64,000 nt of DNA from Rhodocollybia butyracea (GCA_015501585.1 JADNRY010000039.1:1-64000); one strand, 5' to 3'. Positions 20,856-32,662 are shown, counted from the stretch's first letter. Notes: generated from the sequence alone by a model not told the origin. Numbers and translations are program-made.

Positions 20856-22811
20856 ATGGATGAAAATAATTCAACATTAACTGCTTTATTGCCAGCTCCA
20901 TCTAATCAGCCTCTACCGGTACCCGCCGCAGTCTCTACACGCCATGCGAGTCCAGTCGTTGCATTCATCATAGGCCTTGCTATTATCCTTCTCGCTTCAA
21001 TCCTCAACGCAGCAGGCCTCAATCTCACAAAACTTGACCACGTAACCAAATTCGCCATCTACTTGAACGATATCTCATTCTGCCACAGGTTCGAACTAGT
21101 GCTATACCCAAAGCTTCACGACGGAGAGACTGGCTACGACCATTATGGCTCCTCGGGATGCTACTTTATATGTGAGTATCAAGAATCGCAAAACGGAAAC
21201 ACGGCTAACAACTTTTGCTGCAGATTGTCTCAACTAATCGGAAGTACTCTTGCGCTGGAATACATGCGTGCAGGTTAGGATATCAATGACTACTCCAAAC
21301 TTTAGTCCCCTCAATTCCGTTCTCTTAGAATACGTTGCTCCCCTGGGATCATCATCACTCGTCTTCAACTTTTTATTCGCCAGGTTCCTCGTTGGAACAC
21401 CTGTAACTAGCACCGATATCTACGTGAGTCTCAGCCTTCCTTCAGTGTACCACCTTCTCTGAATCGCGTACAGGGAACCATCATCGTAGTGCTCGGAGTC
21501 ATAGGCATAGTCGCATTTGGGTCCATCAACAGTGGGCTTACTGCCGAAACCGACGTGGACCATCTAACATACCTCTGGAGAAGAGGTGGCTGGCTCGCGT
21601 TTTTCTTCTTCATGTCGTTCGCTCTCATAACCCTGCTCTGGTGCACGTCCAAACTCGATGCGATCCTCGTCTCCAGAACCGAAATCATCCCGGTGCCTCT
21701 ATCCGCAGCAAGACCTAACACCACCTCATCGAGTCGCGATAGTGCTGTCGTTGTGGCAGTACGACGATTGCAGATGGCTTGGCTGTTTATCTCGACGAAA
21801 GTTGGGGACTGGCTTGAGCATTGGAACGCGGCAAAAGACGAGAAGACGATAGCTTGGACGTTGGGATTGCTTGGGCATGCGCTGGCGGTGGATTGGCTGG
21901 CGGGACTCTGGTGTTCGCAAAGGCAACGTAAGTTCCACCGCCATAATTCGTGTTCATTCCCGAGTCTAACTGCTTGTAGTGTCAAGCTACTTTCCGGCTC
22001 ACTGTCGCATGAAAACCCCGGTAACCAGTTCGGACATATTGCACCTATCTTTACCATCATCCTCTTGGCCTGCACCGCCGTACTCCAAATCATATGCTTA
22101 AACCGCGGTTTGAAGGTCTATGATTCCACTCTGGTGGTACCCGTGTTCTACGGCGTTTATACTGCTACAGGGTATGTTTCCTCTCCTATGTGCGATATCG
22201 CAGCCAAGGCTTATATACATTTCCCCTTCGTTTTTAGGTTCCTAGATTCACTGGTACTCCTTCCCCTGTCTTTTGCTGTCTCCGTTATTGACCTCAAACA
22301 CATATAGATATTCAATAACGAAGTCGACGCCTACAAGTCATGGACCCTATTCCTCATCTTCGCCTCCATCCTCATCCTAATCTGCGGAGTCGTCCTTTTG
22401 ACACACAAGAAACCCGAACCCGGTGCTGCCATGAAATCCGCAACCATGGCATCTGGCTCAGTGCCGCTGCCCAGGCTACGCCGCCGCAGCTCTCGCAAAG
22501 CTCTAAAAACCGACCTCGAAGCGGGTGATCCAGATGACGACGATGATGACGACAGCGGCGAGAATGGGGTCTTGTGGGCGGTGGGGAACGCCAGTGACGA
22601 TGAGGGCGGCGAGGATGAAGATGTCGACCACCACCAGCATCCGTCGAATAGGGTGGTGTCTGCTTCGCGGAGTAATACCAGGTTAGCTACTCATGGGGAG
22701 GAGGGCCGGGGACTCTTCGAGGATGGTCCTGATGAGGATGACATGGACTCGGTTGGTTCTCCGCAGGGTGTGTTTGAGGAGGTTCCTTTCAGAGACTCGG
22801 ACCGGACATAG
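20856..22811 (+). CDS. NIPA-type magnesium transporter
   Basis: Eight exons: 20856-21041, 21089-21171, 21224-21273, 21329-21423, 21474-21927, 21980-22171, 22238-22253 and 22308-22811; all introns GT-AG, 47-66 bp, and one exon is only 16 nt. Total 1580 nt, one short of a multiple of three: a base seems missing near 21820 (GAGCATTGGAA). The protein, about 526 residues, has the NIPA pattern: several membrane helices, GSTLALEYMRAEYVAPLGSSSLVFN, GGLAGGTLVFAKATVKLLSG, FTIILLACTAVLQIICLNRGLKVYDSTLVVPVFYGVYTATGFLDSL and FNNEVDAY, then a last helix ending LLTHKKPEP. The cytosolic tail is acidic (DPDDDDDDDSGE, DDEGGEDEDVDH). Expected role: Mg2+ uptake at plasma membrane or endosomes. Confidence 0.88.
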
Positions 22812-23068
22812 ATGACGGCGAACGACGATGATATGTAGATAATGACAGCACGAGTTTTTTTTGCATTTTACACTAGGAATTCGAGAACTATATATACTTT
22901 ATTGTACATAGAGAAAGGTCCTGTTAATGCTTAGCATTTGTGTAGAGCATGTTGAACCATTTATTCAGACTACAAAAAAAAACAGTTACTATGTTTACAG
23001 CGTACATCATGTTAATAATTGAAACATAAAATACAACTCTCAGAGGGGGTGGACTATCACAACGCCGA

Positions 23069-24289
23069 TTAAGGATCCAACTCGATATCCCAGACAGGAC
23101 TTGGATCTCGGGGAGGCCTATACGCCGAGTCGCTCTCCTTGAGATTAGTCCCTCCATCCAAAAGTCCTCCACCATCCCCAGTCCCGTTATCCTCAGTATC
23201 CCCCGCCTGCATAAACTCCAACGTATTCGTAGCATGGTTCCGAAACGGCTTCTCGAATGCGTTTTTGATGTTTCTGACTTTGACTTGACCGAACCCTGGT
23301 AGCTCGGAAAGCTGCTCAGGCTGGGCTTTGGCGATGTTGGCGAGGCTCTGAGAGAGAAAAAAGGCGAGTGAATGAGGTTTTGTTGGAAAAAAAGTTTAGG
23401 TATAAGAGGAAAAACGACGTACACCGAATGAGTTTCTTAGTGTTTGCACATCGGTCTTGTTTACTCTGCTGATACTGGTGAGGGAAGTGCGCAGCATGGA
23501 GGTGTAGTCTTTATCCACTCGTTCTTTGATCATGTTTGGTGGCTTGTACTCGTATTGTTTGAAGATCCCGAGATAGTGGCCTGCCTCTTCGGACCTTGAA
23601 GAAAGTGTTCTTTGAGAAAGCACATACTAGGCGAAGCGAGTCGGAAGAGGCACGTACGAAAAAGTAACGATGACGGTGATGTTGTTAGTTAGACAAACCT
23701 ATATAGAAATAAAAATGTATAAAAACCCAGACGTGGCATTTGCTCACTTTCGTGAGTTCACGAATCGCATCTTTATGTTCCGTCTGTCAGTTCAGCGCTT
23801 CAGCAACAAAAGACAACTCAATAATTTGGTGCTCACGATATCACATAGTATCAGCAAGATACGAAGGGTATAACGGATCCCAAGTTTTTCAATACGCGTA
23901 TGGATGTATTCCGGATGAAGCCGATGGTATTTCAGACTGTGTCGAGGTCAAGAACGTATCATAAATCACTATAACCTATAAACACACACACGCACCTCAA
24001 GAATAAAACACCTGTAGTTCGACCAACTTGATAATCAGCAACGATGTCCCCGAATTCCTTTCCGACGTTACGGATACACTCTAGGATGGGGTTACCGCGC
24101 TGCGAAAGACAAAGGTTACGAGTCGTTTCTGTTTATGTAGACAGTACTGGAGAGATTTTAGCAGCATACCTGCAGCGGGCTTACGATGATGTTGTTTCCA
24201 GAGCCAGGTATTACAGCAGGAGGGGCTGGTCGTTTGGAAGAAGAGGCCGAAGAAGACATTGACGAGGACCACGTGATAAGAAGAGTCAT
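23069..24289 (-). CDS. ERCC1: ERCC1/Rad10 DNA repair endonuclease subunit
   Basis: Seven exons on the minus strand: 24289-24170, 24099-23996, 23936-23837, 23783-23748, 23698-23658, 23594-23423 and 23347-23069; sum 852 nt, 283 residues, no lesion. Central nuclease-like domain: NNIIVSPLQRGNPILECIRN, FGDIVADYQVGRTTGVLFLS, LKYHRLHPEYIHTRIEKLG. Then SSEEAGHYLGIFKQYEYKPP and RVDKDYTSMLRTSLTSISRV. The tandem helix-hairpin-helix reads NKTDVQTLRNSFGSLANIAKA and LSELPGFGQVKVRNIKNAFEKPF. ERCC1 pairs with XPF/Rad1 to cut 5' of bulky lesions in nucleotide excision repair and in interstrand crosslink repair; the HhH domains bind XPF and DNA. MTLLITW at 24289 or MSSSASSSKRP at 24259 could be the start. A decayed copy lies at 39.6-40.5 kb. 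Confidence 0.92.
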
Positions 24290-24697
24290 GGTTCGCGAAT
24301 CGCGACGCGCTCGGACGCGCGGCTTGTTAACGTTGCTCTGATTGTAGAGAATATGCTGGACCGATCATAAATTCCTTCGCCAAAACTCGCAGTGCGAAAG
24401 GCCATGGTACGTAGAGAGTCGGAGTAAACCAGATAGATTTTGCTGGTATCGGTCTGGAAAGAAGGTACTTTTGGATTATGCAAAGATGATACACGGTTCA
24501 TGCATCGTGCGCTATGATCGTCGTTTAAGGCACGATAGCCTTTACCATCGCATCCATAGGAACTTGATTCCTCGATAAAGTGTGCGACCAAGAACACTAC
24601 TACAAGTGAAATAAACACGCTTTTACACAGTACACAAACACTACTGTTTTAATCTTTGCTGACTCGAGACTTCAACCTTGCCTTTCGCGTCGTTGGA
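24290..24697. other. Duplicated spacer between ERCC1 and SF8
   Basis: No gene. It matches 40466-40885, upstream of the ERCC1 copy, through AAAACTCGCAGTGCGAAAGG, CATGGTACGTAGAGAGTCGG and AAGAACACTAC, so it is part of the segmental duplication. It probably serves as the ERCC1 promoter and the SF8 3' end. Confidence 0.6.
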
Positions 24698-26948
24698 TCA
24701 TCTGGTGGTGATCCCAACTCCTTCGTCTTCTTCTTTGCCCCTGCTGGTGATCGATGATCCTTGCGCTTTTTTCCCCTCTCTCCTATCCTTAGCCGCTTTG
24801 TTCTCCCGAATATTCGCGTCACGAATTACCTGGGCATCCCGGATATCGATCTTTCGTCTCAGCGCCGGCCACAGCTCCGGCAGATCCTCGAACTTCTCTC
24901 GTGCGAGCATTGTCCAAAATACTTCATCACACTTGGCCGCAGCTTCTTTCGCTCCTTTCGTCGCAGTATCTGGCAACTTCTTTTCAAAGGGCTCGAAGCT
25001 GCTCTTGTCCTTGGTTGGATCTAGTTGGTAAATCTTTATGAAAGTATACTTCCCCAACTTTCCGCGCCAACCCAAACATGGCCATTCACTGCAATGACTG
25101 GCACCGGCACTGACTTTTCCGTCGAGCGCAAAAACAAACATCTTCACGGGGGAAAACCTGATTCTTTCCCTGGGCCTTCCGATGCCGGCTTTGTCAGTGT
25201 TGGCTTCGGTACCAGCCTCGTTGGTGGCTTCAGTGCCAGCCTCATCGGTGGCTTCAGTGCCAGCCTCGTTGGTGGCTTCGGTGCTGGCTTCATTGGGGTA
25301 GCCTGCGTCGGTATAACGGATAGAGTCCTTTCCATCCGGGGGGTTTTTCGGTAATCCCAGTACGGTAGTGGTGCTTATAGTAATCTGTGATCTTTCGCTT
25401 TTTCCAACCTTCACAGGAGGGAGCTCGGTCAAATCCAACTTAAGCAAGGCGTCGGCGGGAGCTTCCCGACCATGCACGTTACTATAAGTGAGGGTCACAA
25501 TACGAAACGTGGTGATTCTATAGGGGGTCTGCCACTAGTAATAGTCATGAGTAAATGAAAACAGAATTGTTTAGTTGATTCTACCTTGTAAACTGGGACT
25601 ACCGCCGGATCGGGGAGTGGGATACGTCCGATGGGCTTATCGGCGGGGTTTAGAGGCTCGTGGCCTGAGGGAAGGGAGGCCTCCGAGTCACGGCCTGAGG
25701 GAAGGGAGTGCTCATGGCCTAAGGGAAGGGATGGCTCATGGCTTGAGGGAAGAGGGTGCTCGTGGCCGAAGGGAAGGGAGGGCTCACGGCCTGAGGGAAG
25801 GGGGTGCTCGTGGCCTGAGGGAAGGGCGGAGCCCGCAGGGATGTCCTGACTCGAGACTTCTAGAGGTGACGAAGCTAGCGCTGATCCCTGCGTACTCAAC
25901 CTTGCCTTCTTCTTCGTTGAACCATCTGGGGGTGATCCCGTCGCTTTCCCCTTCTTCTTCCTTTTGTCTGTACTCTCTTTGGTCAAGTACAGCTTCCGTT
26001 TGTCTGCTTCCTTCAGTACAAGCTCAAACCGGGTATCAATCTCTACCTTTAGCGGCGCCCACTGCTTCAAATCCTCGAAAGTCTTTCGTGAGAGCACTCT
26101 CCTAAATATTGCATCACACTCGATCGCCGCTTTTCTCGCTGGAAGTGGCGAATGGGCCTCTGGCCACTTTGTAAAGGGCTTGAGGTCGGCGTAGCCTTCC
26201 TTTTGAATTTTTGGGTCTAGTTGATAGATTGTTAAGAAACTAGCGGTCCCCAACGCTGCGCGCCAACCAACACATGGATGTTCATTGCAATCAGCAGCCT
26301 CAGCTGGTCTCTCGAGCAAGTCAAAAACCTCATCTGTTCTCTCGAGCACAAAAATATGCATCACCATGTCCGCGGTCGCGTATTTGTTTTTGGTGTGAGC
26401 TTTGTTGGTGGCGGTTTTGTCGGTGGCAGTTTTGTCGGTGGTGGTACTGTCGGTAGCAGTTTTGTCGGTGTATACAACGTGGTTGGTGTAACGAACCCAG
26501 AATGCTCGTTGTCTGTTCTTGTTCTCTTTTGATAATTTCAGTGCGCTCGTGATACTTGAGGTAATCTGCTTTTTTTCTTTTTCGTTAATCACCACAGAAG
26601 GGAGCTTCTTCAGGTCAAGCACATAACCGGCGGGGCCCACATGACTGTCAAGCTCCTGGGAATAAGTGAGGGTCACAACATCCAGCACGGTAGCTCTATA
26701 AGGGGTGGGCCACTAGTAGTAGTCGTGAATAAATGAAACCAGAATTTACTAGCTGATTCTACCTTAAAAGTTTGGTCGTCGGAGTGAGTACGTGGGTTGG
26801 GCTTGGGGCCTGGTGGATGGGCGGAATTTGGAGGAGAGGACTTGTGGCCTGAGGCGGAGTCCGCAGGGATTGGGGTGGGCATTGCATGCACAGTAGAGAG
26901 GAGCATGGCGATGAAGACGAACCCGAAGCGATGGATATGTGGCAGCAT
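24698..26948 (-). CDS. SF8: two-module secreted-family protein, intact
   Basis: Exons 26948-26763 (62 codons), 26712-25585 (376) and 25534-24698 (278 plus stop), all phase 0, total 716 residues. Introns of 50 bp begin GTAGAATC and end CTAG. Exon 1: signal peptide MLPHIHRFGFVFIAMLLSTVHA and proline-rich linker. Exon 2, module 1: W-P-T-P-Y-R-A-T-V-L, VRYTNHV, MHIFVLER, C-N-E-H-P-C-V-G-W-R, IYQLDP, FEDLKQWAPLKVEIDTR; a basic region (KRKKKGKATG, TKKKARL) and an octapeptide array (LPSGHEHP, LPSGREPS and variants) follow. Exon 3, module 2: W-Q-T-P-Y-R-I-T-T-F, SIRYTDAGY, KMFVFALDG, C-S-E-W-P-C-L-G-W-R, IYQLDP, with an acidic EAGTEATN array. The longest undamaged member; function unknown. Confidence 0.8.
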
Positions 26949-26990
26949 CGGAAAAGAGCTGAAGACAGTGGGTGGCGAGTAAAGTGGTGC

Positions 26991-27066
26991 GTGAACTGAG
27001 CCAGCAGTTGGCCTATAACATCAGGTTGCTCCCTGTTTATATATCATTGCCCAGAACGGCGCAACC
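26991..27066 (-). promoter_or_regulatory. Shared SF promoter, SF8 copy
   Basis: On the minus strand GCGCCGTTCTGG, TATATAA and CTGCTGGCTCAGTTCAC, followed by the ATG 43 bases on. Confidence 0.6.
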
Positions 27067-27233
27067 AGGCGCGACCGCGTACGGAACATTGCGGAACGTG
27101 TAATCAAATGTGGCATAGCATGGTGGAACAGATATGAATTTCAACTCTGAACGCAAATGCCAAGGTAACACAGTCAGCATCTGGATTCTTGAACAGCTGG
27201 GGCGTGCGCCTGGTGCAGATAATTGAGATAGTA

Positions 27234-27635
27234 GAGCTCTTCAGCAACGCATCCCAAAACGGCTCCACATCCCAAAATACTCATATCGGCTCCCAAATCT
27301 GTGTGCTCCGCAAACAGTGCTCCACCGGATGGCCGGAGCTGGCTCATATAAACATGACCAGTGTAACTACTGTTTGTGTGCTTCGAAGAACCCAATCCTC
27401 TCTTTTTTACACAATATCATTATAGCTTGCATTGTTGCTTCTTTTAATCATTTTAGGACCAGAAGGACCTTGAGGGACAACGACAAAAGACCAGGTCAGA
27501 AGGCGCTTATATTTGGAGCAGTAACTATTTAGGGTTAACACGGCCGGTGGGGTCACTTCTGATAAGATTGCTGTCCCAAAACGTAACACTCAAATTTAGA
27601 TTTGAAACGTTTTGGGATGCGTTGCTGAAGAGCTC
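27234..27635. mobile_element. 402 bp MITE with 28 bp inverted repeats
   Basis: The ends start GAGCTCTTCAGCAACGCATC and pair perfectly for 28 bases. TAGTA lies on both sides (27229-27233, 27636-27640). The paralogous locus near 42310 has uninterrupted GAGATAGTACAG, which proves an insertion. Because the end is the palindrome AGAGCTCT, the duplication could be AGT (3 bases, PIF/Harbinger-like) or TAGTA (5). Only short ORFs are present, so it is non-autonomous. Confidence 0.75.
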
Positions 27636-27640
27636 TAGTA

Positions 27641-27825
27641 CAGTAAAAGTTTTGTTCAGGTCAAGTAAGTAGTACACTCACCAAAGTGGATTCCTTTCTG
27701 AACGTCAGTAATGTTCGCCTGTGCAGGCCTGAGTTCGCATATAAAGTCTTTCAGCGACCCTGATTGCGACGGGAAGTACATAATCGCTCTGGTCCAAAGG
27801 GAACAGCCACATTACAGTGGTGCTA
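27641..27825. repeat. Duplicated spacer, left part
   Basis: Matches 42315-42511: TTCAGGTCAAGTAAGTA, ACACTCACCAAAG and a GACCCTGNTTGCGACG segment are shared. It is part of the tandem segmental duplication and contains no gene. Confidence 0.65.
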
Positions 27826-30800
27826 CAGTGCGCACAGGCACTTCGTGACATCCGAATTGAATTAAAGAGCCTCCGAAAATTCGAAGATTAATTAGAATTT
27901 CTAAAGTAAAAGAGTTAAGCTAAAACCTCTCGGGATGTATAGACATACACTAGATGAACCCCCGTTGTGCTCCAATAAACTGTAGCTTGAAGTTTAACTT
28001 TTTGACCCTCGAAAGAGTGAAATAGTCACGTGGTGTGTACCAGAAAAATACGAAATAAAATCAGAAAAAATCAGAAAAAAAATAGGTAGCATGCTGGAAT
28101 AGCATAGAAAGTGTGCTACATTAACGGCGATTGATTATATTAACATCCATCAGAATTGACGCAGGAATACGACGATGAGAGCTGTATTTTTTGACCGCAT
28201 ATGCAGCCTGTCGCAAATTCAATCCTCGCCTACACAGAAAGTCGAATAATAATTCTGTAATGAGATGGAATGTGCTCATGTACTTACCTGTACGCATCAA
28301 GATAGCGATGACAGTGACGGAAGTAGCGGCGGACATTCGCAGCGGAGATGTGGTCCAAACACTTGGGCACCAGAGCTTTTGCAGTAGGAAATGTTCCATC
28401 GGCAGATTCACGGAACTCTTCGAAGGACTATTTGTGAGTGAATAGCAAAAAGAGAGAGTACTTGCACCCACCTCTCTTCCCTTGGCCCCAGACCATCTCA
28501 ATCGGATTCAACTCACAATGAAATTTCGGCAAAAATAAGCATTTGTGACCTCTCCGCTCAATAATTATCTGAAGCAGAGGTTTTTCCGCTAAAAAATCGG
28601 GCTCAAAAGAGAGACAGCGCTGCATACAGCATGTCTTTGAGCGCCCAACATCCTCCTCCTCACCCTCAAAGACTCCCCGGCTTCTTGTTAAAACTGGCTC
28701 ACCTGTACCTTCAATTTCTTCTGCTCGTGCTTTTGCCTCCTTTGCGGCCTTATCACGAGCGGCTTGAGACTTACGACAATCGGTACAGACCCCAACAATC
28801 CTCCCATTGTTTGCCATTTGCAAAACCTCCAGCAAGCCTCGCTCACGACAAATTTGTTCCATACCCTTTGGCTGCCCTGCAAGAATTGACTTATTTCCTT
28901 GTGCATCCTTACCGGCATAATCCATTGGCCAGACCATTTGTTGAGCTTGTCCAGTCTTTGGATTTACCGTGTCATGCATCTTGGGTTGCGCACCTCCAGG
29001 ACCACGATTCATCTTGTGTGCAAGCAAAGCATCGGAAGGGAATGCTTCATGTGCAGAGGAGCAGTCGAAGTGCCAAACTCCAACATCGCCTGGAAATTTG
29101 CACTCGAAAATATCTAGAGCTTGTTTTGTCTATGGAAAATCATAAACAGACATTATCAGAAAGGATAAAGTTAGGTACTTCACCTGTTCAATGAGTTGAG
29201 GCATGTCCCACCATGGATCACCATTTGAGCCTGGGTAGATAATGCGCCTTGCATCAAAGCTTGAGATACGATAGGATCCACCATTGGGGAGAGGCGGGGG
29301 AACCCATTCCTCAGTTTGATCAAATGTTCGATCCGTTGCAACTGCAGGTTTTGCAGCTGATGTCTTCTTACCCTTTGTTGGCGCTGTGTTTATTGCGATT
29401 GTTGCGGGTGGTTTGGGAGGTTGCGGCTTTACAGGTAACTTCATCTGTTCCTTAATCTCCTCCTCCGTTAGAGCTAATCGTCCATTTTCGGAGTCAGCAA
29501 TGCTGTAGTCCGAGACATGTACAATACGGCCACGGGTTTTATCTCGAATAGGCTGTTCACCTTCCTTCCCCCAGATATAATTGCATTGGTCATTGGCGTG
29601 AATGCATGACTCGTCCTGGTAGATATTCCGATGATGTTTCTCTCCTGGCTTGAGCAATGGCTGAACCGGGGTTAAGTCTGGTCCTTCGTATGATGTGCAA
29701 AACCTACACATTGGGTGAGCTTTGGACATACATAGAAAATAAATGAACGTACGGTAGAATTTCTTCAAACATGCATCGAACATACTCATTCCTTTTGAGA
29801 ACAACATCTGCACGTTCATGTCCATCCACATAAACTCCCTTCTTATGCCTTGAAAGTGTGAATCCTAGCTTCTTAAGCCAAGACGTTGCAGTTGTAATCC
29901 CAATTGTCGATTCAATTTTGAGATTTGGGAGCAGAAACTCGTTAACATATCGACAAAGCTTCTCAGGCCGAATCTGTAAAAAATTTGAAACCGCTAACAG
30001 ATTATTACACTAAAAAGCTTACCCTTTGTCCCCATCCTCCCTCGTCTTCTGGAATAAGCCCTTCCGCCCACAAACGAAGTTTGGAAGACACTCGTACATC
30101 ATTCAATAGGCTTGCATGAGTTGCACCCTGACCTTGTTGACTTTCTGGAAGGAGTCCGGTGCGCAGGATGTAATTTGCAGTGTCACGTAGACATCGCGCA
30201 AATACTGAACCTTTGCCACATCCGAAAGCAACCTTTTCACTTGCTTGCTTAGCAGGCAAGATTTTCGATTGCCTTGCTTTCAACAAAGCACGAGTCTGGG
30301 GTGGAGCAGCAAATATTTTCTGCCTATTGGCATCTCGCTGTTCGATAAGCTTCAGCCGCAAATCATTGTAACGAAGGAGAGCTTGCAAGTCAAAGACTTT
30401 GTTTGCAGCTTGTGAATCGCTAAGCATTGTCTTACTCTTCCGAAGTTGCTTCAGATGAGAATTTATTGCTTTTGTGAGGCGCGCATGAACATCCTGAGGC
30501 GACATTATAACGTCCTCAAGATTAGCTACATCAATGTCTGTAACATTCTCGGGGACAACCAACTCGTCACTCGTGGAATGCATCACTAAATTTCCAACAT
30601 TCTGCAAATCTCCTGTGGGACCAGATGACATCGTTTCCAGTGGCGGGTTGTTATCAATGTAACATGCGGCTGAGGTTGGCGGCTGGTCCATCCAAACATC
30701 TTCGGCTGGAATAGAAGGTGGCGGGAGTGGGTTAATATTAATGTCTTCACCTGGAACAGAAGGCGGTGGGGGTGGGTTCATATCAACATCACTATGTCCT

Positions 30801-31703
30801 GTTGAGCCATTGATTTGTGTTGGAGGGTGGTCTGCACTGAAATGGGGCCTTCCACAATCTAACAGTAGCTGTGAGTTTTTTATCTTGGGAATAAATGGAT
30901 ATCAGGCCGACACACCTCAACATCCGGAGATCCAGCTTCTGCTGAGTGATGAATCTTCTGTTTCTTGGGCTAAATTAAATAATAAAAGTGAGCGCTCGAT
31001 GCAAACAAAGTATTATGTTGCATACCAGAGGTGCAAAGAAACTACCAATCTTCCCAACGCCTAATGTAGCTCTAGCTTTCTTTGTTTTTCCAGTCCGATT
31101 ACGCCATGCTGTTGTTGCGCTGATGTCGCGAGGTTGTTCAATACTGGGGTAGAGGTCACCATCTTCACGCCTTCGCTTTCTTTCTGCTGCTTGAGCCTAA
31201 TTTCTTTCTCATCAGATGAAGCAAAATACAGAGAGATAAACTTACCTCCTTGTGTGGAAGCAGATCATAATTATCCTCTGTAATTGAGAATACATGACTC
31301 CCAGACTCAGTTTTGGTCAATACATTGCTATTATCCTGGACATCCGTGTCCAAATCTGAGCCAGAGTCAATATAGTTGGGATCTTCACTGCGCGTGATGG
31401 CTTCCTGACGTGTGTTCAAGATCTGTATTTGTTTTTCTTCACGTTTCTTTGCTTCCCGTGCCAGAGCGGCTCTCTTCTTTGCCTGGGAGCGTCCCATTGT
31501 GGAAATGAAAAAAAAACTAGTCACGAGTTGGCCGAAACTTCGGTGATCTGAGGCGAGAAAAGTGAAATACCGTGGGAACTTTTTCGGTCTCAACGTTAAT
31601 CGCATTCTTTTGCCTGGTTTCTTCCCAGAAAAAAATTTAAAAAAGTCACAAAAATTTCTATTCAGTCTTCCGAAGGTTGCTGAGGAAGTGCCTGTGCGCA
31701 CTG
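27826..31703 (-). mobile_element. Tc1/mariner-type transposon, apparently complete
   Basis: The 3878 bp element is bounded by inverted repeats CAGTGCGCACAGGCACTTC (19 bases, perfect) with TA on both sides (27824-27825, 31704-31705). The paralogous locus at about 42512-42525 is an empty site (GATACACCAGATGTGAGG), which confirms the borders and the TA duplication. A single intron-containing transposase gene fills most of it, and its frame appears intact. Perfect TIRs and an open transposase suggest recent activity. Confidence 0.85.
28121..31497 (-). CDS. DDE transposase of the Tc1/mariner-type element
   Basis: Minus strand, ATG at 31497 (MGRSQAKKRAALAREAKKR), stop at 28121, with several short introns (for example after PHKE at 31246, around 29950-30000, 29700-29750 and near 28440-28480). 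The N-terminal part has lysine-rich, acidic and proline-rich segments; the middle reads KLCRYVNEF, GITTATSWLKKLGF and HKKGVYVDGHERADVVLKRN. Catalytic region: IYQDESCIHAND (first Asp), a second Asp upstream of LLAHKMNRGPGGAQPKMHDT, and LPKFHCELNPIEMVWG (Glu), the LNPIE signature of Tc1/mariner. A C-x-x-C (GVCTDCRKSQAARDKAAKEA) lies between. The final exon ends SHRRIPASILMDVNII. I found no stop or frameshift once introns are removed. It would cut and paste the element at TA sites. Confidence 0.8.
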
Positions 31704-31705
31704 TA

Positions 31706-32329
31706 CACCAGATGTGAGAAGCTAAAGTTGAGCATGAGCCAAGTCACATAGTTGCACACAGTCAGTTAAACATATCATGTCATTAATGGCTAAGCATAAA
31801 CTGAGCACTCAGCATATCTATGTATACCTAAATCCATTATCCCTTAGAGGCATCCAAACATTGCTTGGGACATACACCACTCATACCTCCCTGCCATCAT
31901 AGATGAACCTGGTCTAAGAGCGCCACATAGCCAAGTGGAATAAGTAGGAGAACTTGGGATTCGTCCTCCACGCCCGTACTAGTGCGCAGCGCAGATTGCA
32001 GAAGCCGCCTGAGCCAGCCTGAGCCTCCACCTTTGGTCTTGTAGAAGACTGAGAAGATCTGCACTTGCGATACTCGCTGTAACGGTAGACTCAAATTCCT
32101 GCTGTTGAGTGGCGACTCCCGCTGACACGGGCGCATCCCGGTGATATGCTCATCAGTGATTTCGACAAGGATATGCGATTCAACGTTGGTCTTGTACATG
32201 CTCCGTCGGATTTCTGTATTCAGCTTCAAGGAGGCCTGCACAAAAGACGGATTATTAGTGATGCAGAACAGAATGATGCTATGTACTTGAAATCAAATGG
32301 ACTTTGGGGTCTAAGTAGATATGGGGGCA
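31706..32329. repeat. Duplicated spacer, right part
   Basis: Matches 42516-43171 over its whole length (CACCAGATGTGAG, ACATATCATGTCATTAAT, GATGAACCTGGTCT and more). No gene is supported. It is interrupted on the right by the MITE at 32332 and, 16 bases further, by the copia element. Confidence 0.7.
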
Positions 32330-32331
32330 TA

Positions 32332-32662
32332 CAGCTGATTAGGAATTTCTAGCATAATTTTCGAAAATCGTTTATTACAAATCTTGTTTACAGCCAAACA
32401 AGATCACATCAAATCTAGTCACAATCTGTGGTCACCTGCGCATTCTCCGCCTCTCCTCGCCTTGATATTCAGTCAGAGAGAGTGTATAAATCTTGTCTTT
32501 TGCAACAGGATGGATGTAGCGATCTTTGCCCATGATGAAAGCTACATTTGAGTATATGTAAAGGTTACGGCAGACAAGCCGTTGTGATCGTTTTGTTTGG
32601 CTGTAAACAAGATTTGTAATGAATGTTTTTCGAAAACTATGCTACAAATTCCTAATCAGCTG
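32332..32662. mobile_element. 331 bp MITE, TA-flanked
   Basis: Inverted repeats begin CAGCTGATTAGGAATTT and pair with few mismatches for about 55-60 bases. TA is present on both sides. The paralogous empty locus (about 43172-43185, GGGGGCATGACTCACG) lacks it. The TA duplication fits Tc1/mariner-type mobilisation, but its ends differ from those of the 27826-31703 element, so another transposase is needed. Confidence 0.75.

Noticed and set aside
21728..21822. An extra intron in NIPA to explain the frame change
   Set aside because: No GT-AG pair of plausible length avoids the upstream TGA and fits the phase, and the exon sum is exactly one base short.
25640..25820. CRISPR-like repeat array
   Set aside because: The repeats are in-frame coding octapeptides without spacers, in a eukaryotic genome.
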